Below are positions 1-8,600 of a stretch of 13,859 nt of DNA, one piece after another. This stretch comes from Bryobacteraceae bacterium. Its GTDB lineage: Bacteria; Acidobacteriota; Terriglobia; Bryobacterales; Bryobacteraceae. Position numbers and translations under genes: made by a program. The DNA is taken from NCBI GenBank assembly GCA_025350445.1, contig JANXXV010000038.1, positions 1 to 13,859 on the forward strand, read 5' to 3'. The notes below the pieces were generated by a model. It saw nothing but the letters and a program-made list of their open reading frames with translations, was not told where the DNA came from and searched no databases. The stretch's first letter is position 1, and each line of letters begins with the position of its first letter.

Positions 1-377
1 TCGGCCCGCGTGAAGATGGGCACAATGTCATTGATGAAGCTGAGGTCACTATGGCGTTCCGGCAACACATCCACGGGAACCTCAGTGGATATGCCTTCGA
101 AAGATACTTTTAACCGCGTGCTTCCAATGCGGCCACCCTTCAGGATTCGAGACGACTCGATGGACGCGAGAGAGGCATCAGTGAATACAAGTTTTGCTTC
201 CGCCAACTGAACTTCCCGGGTGACACCTTCTTTGTCAGTGGCAATCAACAACAGTGTTTGTCCCTCGCCGCCTGCGTGGACACGAACTTCGGGCGGATAC
301 AGGTGAATGTCCACGGTCTTGGCGGCTGCTTCGAGAGCCAACGAAAACAGCAAGAGAATGGCAATTCGCATAGTCAT
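1..377 (-). CDS. Secreted Ig-like / DUF1549-type protein, N-terminal part (runs off left edge)
   Basis: Only the first ~125 codons are in the window. The product begins MTMRIAILLLFSLALEAAAK, a short signal peptide, followed by a beta-rich stretch (VDIHLYPPEVRVHAGGEGQT onward) like a bacterial Ig-like domain. The last visible residues, SFINDIVPIFTRA, match the lead-in to the DUF1549 module of large Planctomycete/Acidobacteria secreted proteins, where a cysteine-rich CxxCH-like stretch normally follows. That part lies outside the window, so the family call is inference. The ATG at 377 overlaps the TGA of the upstream PPC gene (ATGA), which implies translational coupling; Met3 at 371 is an alternative start. 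PPC-domain and DUF1549 proteins are frequent neighbours in these phyla. Role unknown, probably extracytoplasmic. Confidence 0.72.
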   Translation of the reverse strand, partial: MTMRIAILLLFSLALEAAAKTVDIHLYPPEVRVHAGGEGQTLLLIATDKEGVTREVQLAEAKLVFTDASLASIESSRILKGGRIGSTRLKVSFEGISTEVPVDVLPERHSDLSFINDIVPIFTRA

Positions 378-2431
378 TTCACTTCCACTAAGAACGGGGC
401 AGATTCCGCGGCGACGTCCGCCAACTCAAAAATCGCCGGGCCTGTCACGGCATCCTTCGCAACTTTCAATGTGAAAGTCCCGGTTTTCGCATTTGCCGGA
501 ATCGTGATCGGGTCTCCGCTCACGCCGGTGGGAAGCTGGCGCGCCCGTACGGTCAGTGGTACGTCCTTCATCTCTGCAAATCGCCGCACCGTGACCTTCA
601 CCGTCTGCGTGCCGCCCGCTGCGACAGAAACTGTATCCGCTGTCGTCAGCAGTGCCTTGGGGGCGGCGGTGATAGTCAGCTCCGGCTGCTGCATCTGCAT
701 CGATCCGTATATGTAGCCCGATGCCGCATGTTGATACTGAATCGATGCCTCATGCTGCACAACCATTCCATCCATTGTGCCCCGCGCCACAATCCGAAAT
801 GCATGGTGACCGGAGGCGTCGGCCGCTGCCTGAACCGGCAACTTCACAATTGTTCCGTCCACCACGCGATCCACTCCGCAAGTGTCCTTCACCACCGAGT
901 CTTTCGCTTGTGCGATTTGATGTTCCACGGTGACGTTCTCCGGAAGGCCTTCGGCCCAAACCTCGACCGGAGCCGTCCAGCCCGCTCGACGCCGGATACG
1001 GACCTGCAGCGTGTCCTTTTGACCCGGATACAACGACTTTACTGGTTCGCGCAATTCTACCAGGAAATCAGGTTCTCTCCGCTGCACGGTGAGCCGGTAG
1101 AGAAGCGACTCTCCACCGCGATACAGGCTGTCTCGAATGGCCACATAGTAGGTTCCGCTCTTATCAAATTCATAGCTCAGATCGGGATCGAGTTGATACT
1201 CGTCCGTCCGGTCGTCAATGCCCGGGTCGTCCGCAAAGGCAAGCTGCTTGCCGTCGCTGTCCAGCACGGTGAGTGCCGGGTCTAGATGATAGCCGAGTTT
1301 CATGGATTCGGCGTGGAACAGAAAGTGATCGCCGGCCTTTGCTTGAAACCGGAAGTAATGAGAAGAGTTCGGCTGATCAATCACTCCGTTGATCACCGTG
1401 GACGGCTCAACGGGCACAGCCGAGGAGAGTTCCAGCGGCGCCTTCGAGACCGTGACCTCCGGCAGATCCGACACGCGAATTTCGGTGGGCAGGGCAATCT
1501 CCATTCCCCGGTGCGATGCATGAATACGAGAGGCGCCGGTCTTCGAATCTTTAGGTAGACGGAACTCGACGTCTACGCGGTTCGCTTCACGACGGACGAT
1601 CTCGCCTTTCGCCACGCGGTCGCCAAGCCAAACCTCATCGAGAAGATCCATGCGGTCGCCGGACAACTGCAGGGTTGTGGTGCGGCCCCGTTCGAGTCCC
1701 GCTGGGAGAACTCGATTCACATACGGCAGCGCCCCCACGGTCAGCCGGTAGTCCGCGTTCGGGCCGCCTGCCAGGGACCCCACGCGCACCACGTAATCCC
1801 CCGCGCTTTCGAATTTGTGTACCAGATGCGGATCGCCAAAAATAGTTGTGTCGTCCACCCAGGCGATTTCGTTTCCCTGTTTGTCCAGTAGCGCGAGATC
1901 GGCGTCCAGGCGCGAGCCGTGCCGTGTGGCGCTCACATCGAACACCAATATCTCGCCCGCGGCGGCGTGAAATTGGAAGTGATCCCAATCTTCGCTTTTG
2001 ATGATGCCGTTCACCAGCACCGGCAGCGAAATCAATTGCGGCTTGCGCCAATCGTCGTTGTCTTCCACTTCCACAATTTCCGGCACCGCACCCAGATCGA
2101 ACACTCCGACATAGGCGCCGCGAGCCGTCACCAGCCGGAAATCACGAAGTCCCACTTCGGCGGCGGCATCCACGGTAACCTTCATCTGCAAACTGCTTCC
2201 CAACGACGAAACGATTGCAGCGCGCACGCCTTTGCCTGCGAACTCAACCGAGCGGGCATCGTGAAGATTCTGTCCGCTCAGCTTCACCACGGTGGTGGTG
2301 CCGCGCTGTGCACCGTGAGGAAAAATCCCAGTCACTACCGGCGCGGGCGAAGGCAAGTCGGGATCAAGCGCCGCCTGTGCAACGGCTGCGAGTGCCACCC
2401 AGAGAAGACAAGTGAAAATCCTCATGGTCAA
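374..2431 (-). CDS. Secreted protein with two PPC (pre-peptidase C-terminal-like) domains
   Basis: A 685-residue exported protein with a clear signal peptide (MRIFTCLLWVALAAVAQA). Domains in order: an IPT/TIG-like beta-sandwich at about 30-110 (PVVTGIFPHGAQRGTT), a first PPC domain at about 120-233 (EVEDNDDWRKPQ to ADYRLTVG), a second IPT-like segment at about 238-320, a second PPC domain at about 338-450 (INGVIDQPNSSHYFRFQAKAGD to LYRLTVQ), and C-terminal Ig-like repeats. No catalytic motif is visible, so binding or scaffolding at the cell surface is the most that can be said. The first possible start is TTG at 2431, which overlaps the upstream TGA as TTGA. The ATG at 2425 is only two codons in and gives a better signal peptide. 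The stop overlaps the next gene's ATG, so it belongs to the same operon as the MFS and M81 genes. Confidence 0.85.
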   Translation of the reverse strand: MTMRIFTCLLWVALAAVAQAALDPDLPSPAPVVTGIFPHGAQRGTTTVVKLSGQNLHDARSVEFAGKGVRAAIVSSLGSSLQMKVTVDAAAEVGLRDFRLVTARGAYVGVFDLGAVPEIVEVEDNDDWRKPQLISLPVLVNGIIKSEDWDHFQFHAAAGEILVFDVSATRHGSRLDADLALLDKQGNEIAWVDDTTIFGDPHLVHKFESAGDYVVRVGSLAGGPNADYRLTVGALPYVNRVLPAGLERGRTTTLQLSGDRMDLLDEVWLGDRVAKGEIVRREANRVDVEFRLPKDSKTGASRIHASHRGMEIALPTEIRVSDLPEVTVSKAPLELSSAVPVEPSTVINGVIDQPNSSHYFRFQAKAGDHFLFHAESMKLGYHLDPALTVLDSDGKQLAFADDPGIDDRTDEYQLDPDLSYEFDKSGTYYVAIRDSLYRGGESLLYRLTVQRREPDFLVELREPVKSLYPGQKDTLQVRIRRRAGWTAPVEVWAEGLPENVTVEHQIAQAKDSVVKDTCGVDRVVDGTIVKLPVQAAADASGHHAFRIVARGTMDGMVVQHEASIQYQHAASGYIYGSMQMQQPELTITAAPKALLTTADTVSVAAGGTQTVKVTVRRFAEMKDVPLTVRARQLPTGVSGDPITIPANAKTGTFTLKVAKDAVTGPAIFELADVAAESAPFLVEVK

Positions 2432-3666
2432 ACTGCTTCACTCCGCGGGTTGACGAACAACCAAAGAAAAGCCGCCACCACGGTTGTCGCCACACTTAAC
2501 ATTAAAACCGAATCCCAATCGTTCGATTGTTTCAGAACCCAGCCCATCAGTGCGGGGGACGCAAAGCCGGCGCTGTTGGAGGCCGCATTCATCAAGCCGG
2601 CCACCGCGCCACCGGCTGAGCCGCCGATGTCGGTTGCAGACGCCCAGGCTGCTCCCAGGTAGAGATCCACCGATCCGGCAGCCAGTGCCATCAACACCGC
2701 GGCGGTTTGCGCATGCGCGCACCAGATGCCGCTGGACATCAACAGCGCACCGCCGAGCATGGAACACAATCCGACTACGGTGCGGGCGTAGCGGACGCCG
2801 GACCTGCGGCCGATGTAGTCCGTTAGCAAACCTCCCAGCCAATTCGCGCCGACTCCGAACAGGAAGGGAAGACTGGCATAGTACGAAGCTTCCGTCAGTG
2901 ACAAGCCGCGGTGTTCGCGCAAGTACGTGGGGAACCATGTGATATAAAACTGCCAGAGAAATGTCGAGCCAAAAGCCGCGCCCAGCAGACACCAGAGCCG
3001 GGAGGAGCGGAGCAACTGTTTCCAGGGCGTTTTCTCTACGGCGGCGCTCTTCGCCGGAATCCCGGCGCGAATGGTTTCCAGTTCAGCCGGGGAGACCGAC
3101 GGATGGTCCGCCGGACGGTTGCGATACCAAAAGAACCAGGCCGCCGACCACAGCAGGCCAATGGCGCCGAACACCACAAACGGAACGCGCCAGCCATAGC
3201 GCAACATCAGAAATCCCACCAGCGGCGGGGTGAGCGCAGCGCCCAGCCTTCCGCCTCCAAGAAATGCACCAAACGCAGAAGCGCGTTCGCTCACTGGAAT
3301 CCACCGGTTGAACGCCGCCGCGACGGACGGCGAAAAGGCAGCTTCGAGCCCTCCAAAAACAAACCGGATCACCAGAAGCGACGTGAAGCTCCAGGCGGCC
3401 GCCGTGATCGCGGTGAATGTGGACCATCCTGCCACGGCAAAGCTGATCAATCCCCGCGATCCCTGGCGGTCAGCCAGTATGCCCCACGGTGTTTGGCCGA
3501 GAAAGTACGAGAGGCTGAAGATGCTGTAGACCAGCCCCATCTGCGCCTGATCCAGGCCGAAAGCTTTGCGCACATCCGGACCGGCCACGGCCAGACAAAC
3601 ACGATCCGTATAGCAAACCATGTTGATCAACAGCGCCATCAGGACAATGGAAAACCGTACGTTCAC
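2428..3666 (-). CDS. MFS transporter, ACS (anion:cation symporter)-like
   Basis: A 412-residue inner-membrane transporter of the major facilitator superfamily with the usual ~12 hydrophobic segments. TM1 carries the CYTDR stretch (residues 18-22) that resembles the NYxDR signature of the ACS family (hexuronate, glucarate, phthalate and similar organic anions). The loop-2/3 MFS motif is present at about 62-71 (GILADRQGSR). The length is normal for the family. The start is GTG at 3666, overlapping the M81 TGA by four bases (GTGA), so translation is probably coupled to the peptidase. Context suggests it imports the product released by the upstream TonB receptor and M81 peptidase, or a related organic acid or amide. 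The substrate cannot be read from the sequence. The family call is firm and the subfamily is moderately supported. Confidence 0.9.
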   Translation of the reverse strand: MNVRFSIVLMALLINMVCYTDRVCLAVAGPDVRKAFGLDQAQMGLVYSIFSLSYFLGQTPWGILADRQGSRGLISFAVAGWSTFTAITAAAWSFTSLLVIRFVFGGLEAAFSPSVAAAFNRWIPVSERASAFGAFLGGGRLGAALTPPLVGFLMLRYGWRVPFVVFGAIGLLWSAAWFFWYRNRPADHPSVSPAELETIRAGIPAKSAAVEKTPWKQLLRSSRLWCLLGAAFGSTFLWQFYITWFPTYLREHRGLSLTEASYYASLPFLFGVGANWLGGLLTDYIGRRSGVRYARTVVGLCSMLGGALLMSSGIWCAHAQTAAVLMALAAGSVDLYLGAAWASATDIGGSAGGAVAGLMNAASNSAGFASPALMGWVLKQSNDWDSVLMLSVATTVVAAFLWLFVNPRSEAV

Positions 3667-5141
3667 AAACCCTCCGGGCGCGGTCTATCCGGGTCCAAAG
3701 GATAAATGGGACGGGGCACGCGCCGGAAGGGCAACGCCTTCAAATTGGCGGTGCTGACACCGGGAGTATCCACCATAAAAATAGCTTTGGCGATGGGCTC
3801 GTAGGCGGCGCGGAATCCGTTGGGCGATTTCACCACTACGATCTGGCAATGCACGGGGTCGATACCGTGGCTTTGAAACAGCGCCGGATCCACCGTCATC
3901 GCGGACCGTTCGGCAATCAGGATCTGCACCTGGCCTACCTCGATTACAGCGCTTCGTCCCATGCAGGTCATGATGCCGGTATTGTATCCCCGCGCCCGCG
4001 CGATCCAGCGTCCGTCCGAAATCAGCCTGACGTAGGCCGTCACTTTGACCGGCTTGGAGTGCTTCTTATCGAAGGCGCCGCCGATCTTCATCGTCACTGT
4101 GGCGCCGGGCCCTGCCTCTATCGCGCGGGCCACCGCAGCGGGATCGACTAGAAAGATCGCCGCCGGACGCGTCAACGGCGCTTTCACCAGATGCTTCAGA
4201 ACGCCGGTGCTATCCCCTGGAGAACCGGAACCTGTGCTGTCGGACGATTCGGCCAACACCACCAGCCCGTCCTTCACCTTCATGGCCGCGGAGATGGCAT
4301 CCTCTACCGGAGTCAGCTTCACATCGTACGCCGTTCTGTTGTCCCAAAGACGGCGCGCCAATCCATCCGCCTGGCGTTGCGCACGCTTGGCGTGGTTGTT
4401 CGTTACGGAGACAACGGCGCAGCCCATTTCCTCGATGTCCATCCATGGCTGAACCGGGAAAATCGACACCGCTTCTGCCTTTCCCTTTGCCTCCAGAGCC
4501 TCCGCCGCTCGCATCAGTTTATGCATCGGACCGCTGGACGTTTGGCAATTCTCCGCGGGCACAATCAGCGGAAGCTTCCGGAATGCCATGGTAGGCTTTA
4601 CGGCGCCGCGCTGAATTTTCAGCATCAGCTCCGCGGCTTTTCGCCCGGTCTCGAACAAGTCGACGTGCGGGTAGGTGTGGTAGCCGACAATCGCGTCCGC
4701 AACCTGCACCATTTCCCGGGTGATGTTGGCATGTAGATCGAGCGTCACCACGATGGGCCGGTCCGGACCCAGGATCGCGCGCGCCCTGGCGAGCAGTTCG
4801 CCTTCCACGTCGTCCTCGCCTTCCGCAGTCTGCGCCCCGTGCATCGCCAGCAGCAATGCATCGGCCTTAGCCGCTTGCAGTTCCTCCGCGAACCGGTTCG
4901 CCAGCTTTTCAAAGCCGGCCCGCTCCAGACGATTGGCGGTGATGGCCCAGGCGGCGCAGACGGGAAGGATGGTGGCCCGCGCGCGCCGCAGTACGTCAAT
5001 GAAACCGCCCATCTCGGTCAGTTTCCCTTCATGGCGAAGGAGAACCTCCGGGCCGAAGACAGGAGAGAAGTCTTCGTAACGAGTGTGGACGGGAGAGAAG
5101 GTGTTGCTTTCCTGCAGAATGGAGGCAATGGCAATTTTCAT
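3663..5141 (-). CDS. M81 family metallopeptidase (MlrC / microcystinase C-like)
   Basis: A 492-residue member of the M81 (DUF1485/MlrC) family. These are metal-dependent hydrolases named after the enzyme that cleaves linearised microcystin; most members have unknown natural substrates. The N-terminal signature MKIAIASILQESNTFSP is typical, and candidate metal or catalytic residues sit in QESNTF (10-15), MHGA (100-103), TLDLHAN (133-139) and YHTYPHVDLFETG (154-166). A glycine-rich STGSGSPGDSTG segment, also typical, follows in the C-terminal half. No signal peptide is seen, so it is probably cytoplasmic. The ATG at 5141 has no clear Shine-Dalgarno sequence. The TGA of the chimeric remnant lies six bases upstream, matching the spacing between the TonB gene's stop and the remnant's ATG. 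It is coupled to the MFS gene through a GTGA overlap. Confidence 0.92.
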   Translation of the reverse strand: MKIAIASILQESNTFSPVHTRYEDFSPVFGPEVLLRHEGKLTEMGGFIDVLRRARATILPVCAAWAITANRLERAGFEKLANRFAEELQAAKADALLLAMHGAQTAEGEDDVEGELLARARAILGPDRPIVVTLDLHANITREMVQVADAIVGYHTYPHVDLFETGRKAAELMLKIQRGAVKPTMAFRKLPLIVPAENCQTSSGPMHKLMRAAEALEAKGKAEAVSIFPVQPWMDIEEMGCAVVSVTNNHAKRAQRQADGLARRLWDNRTAYDVKLTPVEDAISAAMKVKDGLVVLAESSDSTGSGSPGDSTGVLKHLVKAPLTRPAAIFLVDPAAVARAIEAGPGATVTMKIGGAFDKKHSKPVKVTAYVRLISDGRWIARARGYNTGIMTCMGRSAVIEVGQVQILIAERSAMTVDPALFQSHGIDPVHCQIVVVKSPNGFRAAYEPIAKAIFMVDTPGVSTANLKALPFRRVPRPIYPLDPDRPRPEGL

Positions 5142-5333
5142 CGGAAGTCAAAACACTAATTTCAGGCTCATCTGTCCGACAGGCGCGGCACCGGCGGTTG
5201 AGAAGTCTTCGTATCGAGTGTGGACAGGAGAGAACGTGTTACTTTCCTGCAGTATGGAGGCGATCGCGATTTTCATTTAAATTCAAAACACCAATTTCAG
5301 GCTCATCTGTCCGACACGCGCGGCGCCGGCGGT
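5064..5333 (-). repeat. Two tandem 135-bp units (5064-5198 and 5199-5333)
   Basis: Each unit holds the last 16 codons and stop of a TonB receptor, a 6-base spacer, and the first 26 codons of an M81 gene. By hand alignment they differ at 16 of 135 positions (about 88% identity) with no indels. The four spacer differences (CTTCCG versus ATTTAA) are the densest cluster of changes, while coding parts change almost only at third positions. The outer half-units belong to the intact genes and the inner halves form the chimeric ORF. Confidence 0.9.
5148..5276 (-). pseudogene. 42-codon in-frame chimera: M81 N-terminus fused to TonB-receptor C-terminus
   Basis: An intact small ORF lies between the TonB receptor and the M81 gene. 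Its first 26 residues (ending in HTRYEDFS) are identical to residues 1-26 of the M81 protein. Its last 16 (TAGAAPVGQMSLKLVF) match the C-terminus of the TonB receptor except for one R-to-P change, and it ends in TGA. Against the intact neighbours there are 12 coding differences, 11 of them synonymous third-position changes. The junction has a possible 2-base microhomology (TC). The simplest reading is a deletion scar of a former second TonB-M81 gene pair. Whether it is translated is unknown. No Shine-Dalgarno sequence is visible, but its ATG sits six bases after the TonB stop, as M81's ATG does after its own stop. Confidence 0.8.
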
Positions 5334-8300
5334 TGAAATGATTCCGAAACTTGGCGTCCCCAAGACGCCGCCGGGCTGCCCAAAATTGGTTCGGTTGAGG
5401 GCGTTGAAGTACTCCGCACGATATTCCAGATTCAGGCGTTCCGCGATCTTGAAGGCTTTTTTCAAATTGGCATCCACCGTAGCTACGCCAGGCATGATCA
5501 GCGTTCGCGTCTCCTCTGAACCGAAAGTGTACAGCGGCGCAAAGACGTATGCATCGGTGTCGAACCAGCGGGAAATACTGCGCTGATCCGCGCTCAGATT
5601 TGCATTCCGCAGCCTGTTCGGCCTCTGATCGCTACCCGTATTTACTCTCGACGCTCCGCCTTGTTCGGTTATCGCGAACGCGCCGCCGGATTGAATGGTG
5701 ACAATGGAACTGATTTGCCAGTTGCCAAAAATCTGCCCGGCTACTCCGCCGCGGTTGAGAAGCGCTTTGCCTTTTCCAAACGGCAGTTCATAGACGCCAC
5801 TGGCCACCAATACATTTTTCCGGTGGGAAGCGGAAAGTCCGCGTTGGGAGAGATTCGTATAGGTTTGCGAAATGGCGCCGCCTGTGGGATTTCCGGCCAC
5901 GGAAGAGAAAGCCTGGTCGATGGTTCGCGAAAACGTGTACGACGCCAGCAACGTCAAACCATCGCTGAAGTGCCGGGTGTATTTCAGCGTCCCGGAGTTA
6001 TAGAACGTCTTCGCATCCGTAAGCACTTTGCTCAGAACTCCATACTGCGGCAGCCGCCTGCGCGTTTGGATAGCGCCAGGACCAGGCAGTGCATCGTTCA
6101 CGCTCACGGTGCGGTCTCCACCGAGCGCCAGGTTTCCCGCGTAACCAACCTCAATCGCGTCGTTGGCGGAAAGCTGCTGCGAAATATGCAGCGAACGAAG
6201 TTGGGAGTAGCCCGCTTTGAAATCGTTCGTAAGCGCACCGTAGTTCGGCGGCGCCGGTGCGCCTGCTACGGCCGAAGGAAATGGATTGTCGAAGGTAATA
6301 GGCGGCGCCCCCACATTGGCGATGTAGTTGGTCAAAGTCGCCCACGGCGGATTGCTTCCCAGCTTGGTCAGCGCCAGGTTCATGGTGTAGTTATAGTAGA
6401 TACCAAAACCGCCGCGGATGACTGTCCGATCCGATGAGAAGGGACGCCATGCGAAACCAATACGCGGCGCTACATTGTTCCAGTCGGCCGGATAGAAGGA
6501 GTCGCCGGTTTTCATTGGTATCGGCTGACCCTTAACGAAATCGAATCCGGTTACTTCCCCTCTGGCGTCGTGCACGGGCGTACTGGGCTCGTAGCGCAGG
6601 CCCAGATTTAGAGTGAGTCTGGAAGAAACCTGCCAGTCGTCATTGATGAAAACGGCCGCACGGACGTTACGCATGCGAATAGTCCACGCCCGGTCACCAA
6701 CACCGGTCTGTTGCGGAAGTCCCAGCAGAAAATCGGCGAAGGAGTTACCTGAACCCACGGGATTGTTGTTCTCAAAATTAAACTGGCCGCGAACCGTGAT
6801 TCCTTGGGTTCTATCCGAACGCATTTTGCGAATGTCTGTCCCGATTTTGATGTTGTGCCGCCTATGGTTGATGGTGAGATTGCTGGTTAGCTGCCACACG
6901 TCGTCTGGCTGGATCAGGGGGTCGTTGGTCATGTCGCCGAGGGAAGTGTAACCCGCGATTGCAATCAACGGAAATCCATTCGTCTGTCCGGCAGCCGGGA
7001 TGTTGGGAATGCCTAGTGTTTTGAGAATGCTGAAGTCGGTGTTCTCCCGCGGATCGGCTTGGAAGATAAAGCTCCGGTTATAGCTGATCCGTGATTCTTG
7101 AATGATAGTAGGCGTCCAGATCCGGGTGTAGGCGGCAACAATGTTGTATGCCTTTAGACCGGTTCGCCGGAAGAATCCAGGAAAGTATTCCGGGTCCGGG
7201 CGATCCCGATTGTCGTAAGCTCCCCGCGCAAAGAACGCATCCTTATCACTGAAGCGGTGGTCGATCCGATTGATCGTCGAATCGCTGTTGGTGAGCACCG
7301 GTGCAAGTATTTGATAGTTGAACACACTGCCTGGAGTGTTCTGCTTGGGAAAATACGCGAGAATCTTCTGCGCTTGCGGAGTGATCCGGCTTGCCGGGAT
7401 GTTATTGCCGGGGAATGGGATACCAGTGGAGGGATCGCGAATCGCGCCAGATGAAAGGACACCGGACGAGTTCCTGGTGAAGTTGCCCGCTCGTTGGTCA
7501 TCTGTTGGGAAAGTGAAGCTGCCGAACTGCTGCTGCCGGATCCGAATCCCCTCATAGTTAGAGAAGAAAAAAGTTCGATTGCGTCCGTTGTAAATCTTCG
7601 GTATGACAACCGGCCCGCCGACGGTGCCGCCAAACTGATTTTGCCGCAGCTTCGGTTTCGACGCCGGAAAGAACCCGCGAGCGTCCAGTTTGTCATTCCT
7701 CAAAAAATCGAATCCGGTTCCGTGGACGGAATTGGTACCGGACTTCGTGATAATGTTCACATTCGCGCCGGCTTGAAAACCAAATTCAGCCGAAAAAGCC
7801 CCGGTTTGAATCTTGAACTCCTGAATGGCGTCTATCGATGGATTGAAGGAGTTCCAATTGTAGAAGCCAACGTTCATCGTGGCGCCGTCCAGATTCCATT
7901 CGTTGTCGGTATCTCGATTCCCATGCGCCCAAATCGCGATCCCACCGGCCAGGAACCCCTGTAACGTGGCGCCTCCCGGAACGCCATTCTGGACGTTTGG
8001 CGTCAAGAGCGCCAGGCTGTTGAAGTTCCTCCCGTTAAGAGGCAATTCCACGACTCTCTTGTTCTCAATTACGTCCCCAAAAACTGCCTCCTCGGTGTTT
8101 ATGAGAGGTACCTCGGCGGTTACATTGACTGTTTCGTTTACGCTGCCGGTCTGTAGCGTCAGATCGAGGCGGGCGCGCTGTCCGACTTGAAGAACCAGGC
8201 CTTTTTTGACTTCGGTTCGGAACCCATTGGCCGAAATAGTGATTTCATATTCACCTACTGACAAGTTCGTGATGATGTAATTCCCTTCCGGATCGGATGT

Positions 8301-8474
8301 GAGCTCTCTGGATTGGTTGGTGGCAACAGCTCTTGCCACAACCTTTGCGTTCGGGATCGCTCCCCCGGAACTGTCGTTGACAGCACCAACGACCACAGCG
8401 GTGGTAACCTGCGCCGATAGCGAGGTTGACGATATAAAACAAAAAGCAAGGATCAGCTGACGGGATGGAGACAT
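5283..8474 (-). CDS. TonB-dependent receptor, Oar-like, with carboxypeptidase-regulatory-like N-terminus
   Basis: A ~1063-residue outer-membrane receptor. After the signal peptide (MSPSRQLILAFCFISSTSLSAQ) comes a carboxypeptidase-regulatory-like/CNA-B fold (GAVNDSSGGAIPNAKV to LDLTLQTGS), then a plug domain (VVELPLNGRNFNSLALLTPNV), then a long beta-barrel ending in QMSLKLVF, whose terminal Phe fits the outer-membrane insertion signal. This architecture is the Oar-like type greatly expanded in Acidobacteria and usually linked to uptake of complex carbohydrates or peptides. The frame is open to a TTG at 8504, but that would lie at the predicted transcription start. The ATG at 8474 gives a proper signal peptide and is preferred. 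It is the first gene of the minus-strand operon, and its promoter contains a palindrome next to the divergent regulator gene. The ligand is unknown. Confidence 0.93.
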   Translation of the reverse strand: MSPSRQLILAFCFISSTSLSAQVTTAVVVGAVNDSSGGAIPNAKVVARAVATNQSRELTSDPEGNYIITNLSVGEYEITISANGFRTEVKKGLVLQVGQRARLDLTLQTGSVNETVNVTAEVPLINTEEAVFGDVIENKRVVELPLNGRNFNSLALLTPNVQNGVPGGATLQGFLAGGIAIWAHGNRDTDNEWNLDGATMNVGFYNWNSFNPSIDAIQEFKIQTGAFSAEFGFQAGANVNIITKSGTNSVHGTGFDFLRNDKLDARGFFPASKPKLRQNQFGGTVGGPVVIPKIYNGRNRTFFFSNYEGIRIRQQQFGSFTFPTDDQRAGNFTRNSSGVLSSGAIRDPSTGIPFPGNNIPASRITPQAQKILAYFPKQNTPGSVFNYQILAPVLTNSDSTINRIDHRFSDKDAFFARGAYDNRDRPDPEYFPGFFRRTGLKAYNIVAAYTRIWTPTIIQESRISYNRSFIFQADPRENTDFSILKTLGIPNIPAAGQTNGFPLIAIAGYTSLGDMTNDPLIQPDDVWQLTSNLTINHRRHNIKIGTDIRKMRSDRTQGITVRGQFNFENNNPVGSGNSFADFLLGLPQQTGVGDRAWTIRMRNVRAAVFINDDWQVSSRLTLNLGLRYEPSTPVHDARGEVTGFDFVKGQPIPMKTGDSFYPADWNNVAPRIGFAWRPFSSDRTVIRGGFGIYYNYTMNLALTKLGSNPPWATLTNYIANVGAPPITFDNPFPSAVAGAPAPPNYGALTNDFKAGYSQLRSLHISQQLSANDAIEVGYAGNLALGGDRTVSVNDALPGPGAIQTRRRLPQYGVLSKVLTDAKTFYNSGTLKYTRHFSDGLTLLASYTFSRTIDQAFSSVAGNPTGGAISQTYTNLSQRGLSASHRKNVLVASGVYELPFGKGKALLNRGGVAGQIFGNWQISSIVTIQSGGAFAITEQGGASRVNTGSDQRPNRLRNANLSADQRSISRWFDTDAYVFAPLYTFGSEETRTLIMPGVATVDANLKKAFKIAERLNLEYRAEYFNALNRTNFGQPGGVLGTPSFGIISTAGAARVGQMSLKLVF

Positions 8475-8511
8475 TTGAAGCTTTTGGACGTAAGTGGTAT
8501 GCAATGGACGT

Positions 8512-8541
8512 ATATTAATTCCATACCGGTATCCTTGTCAA
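8512..8541 (-). promoter_or_regulatory. Sigma-70-type promoter of the TonB/M81 operon
   Basis: On the minus strand a perfect -35 TTGACA (8541-8536) is followed after 18 bases by TAATAT (8517-8512, 4 of 6 to consensus). Transcription would start near 8505, leaving about 30 bases of leader before the ATG at 8474. A perfect 10-bp palindrome sits in the spacer, as expected of a repressible promoter. This is a pattern match by eye. Confidence 0.6.
8523..8532. promoter_or_regulatory. Palindromic operator candidate ATACCGGTAT
   Basis: A perfect 10-bp palindrome lies between the -35 and -10 elements of the operon promoter. Its half-site GGTAT recurs nearby at 8496-8500 and 8592-8596, both followed by G. 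The GntR/LacI hybrid regulator encoded immediately to the right is the obvious candidate binder, and binding here would block the polymerase. Assignment to that regulator is inference. Confidence 0.5.
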
Positions 8542-8600
8542 TCAAAATTTTGCCGGACCCGATTGACAGAGAATCAAAATTGGGCTCCAATGGTATGGTT

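Noticed and set aside
258..716. Plus-strand ORF of 152 codons
   Set aside because: It lies antisense over the DUF1549-type and PPC genes, shows low-complexity Ala/Thr/Ser composition and no domain, and is a shadow of the high-GC coding strand.
1919..3705. Long plus-strand ORFs opposite the PPC and MFS genes
   Set aside because: Arg/Pro/His-rich translations without motifs, fully antisense to genes with clear family signatures.
5064..5333. Insertion-sequence remnant or CRISPR-like repeat
   Set aside because: The repeat units are explained completely by the ends of the two flanking genes. There are no inverted ends, target duplications or spacers.
8563..8599. Plus-strand promoter TTGACA (8563-8568) for the regulator
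   Set aside because: No acceptable -10 lies 16-18 bases downstream; the nearest TATGGT is 25 bases away.
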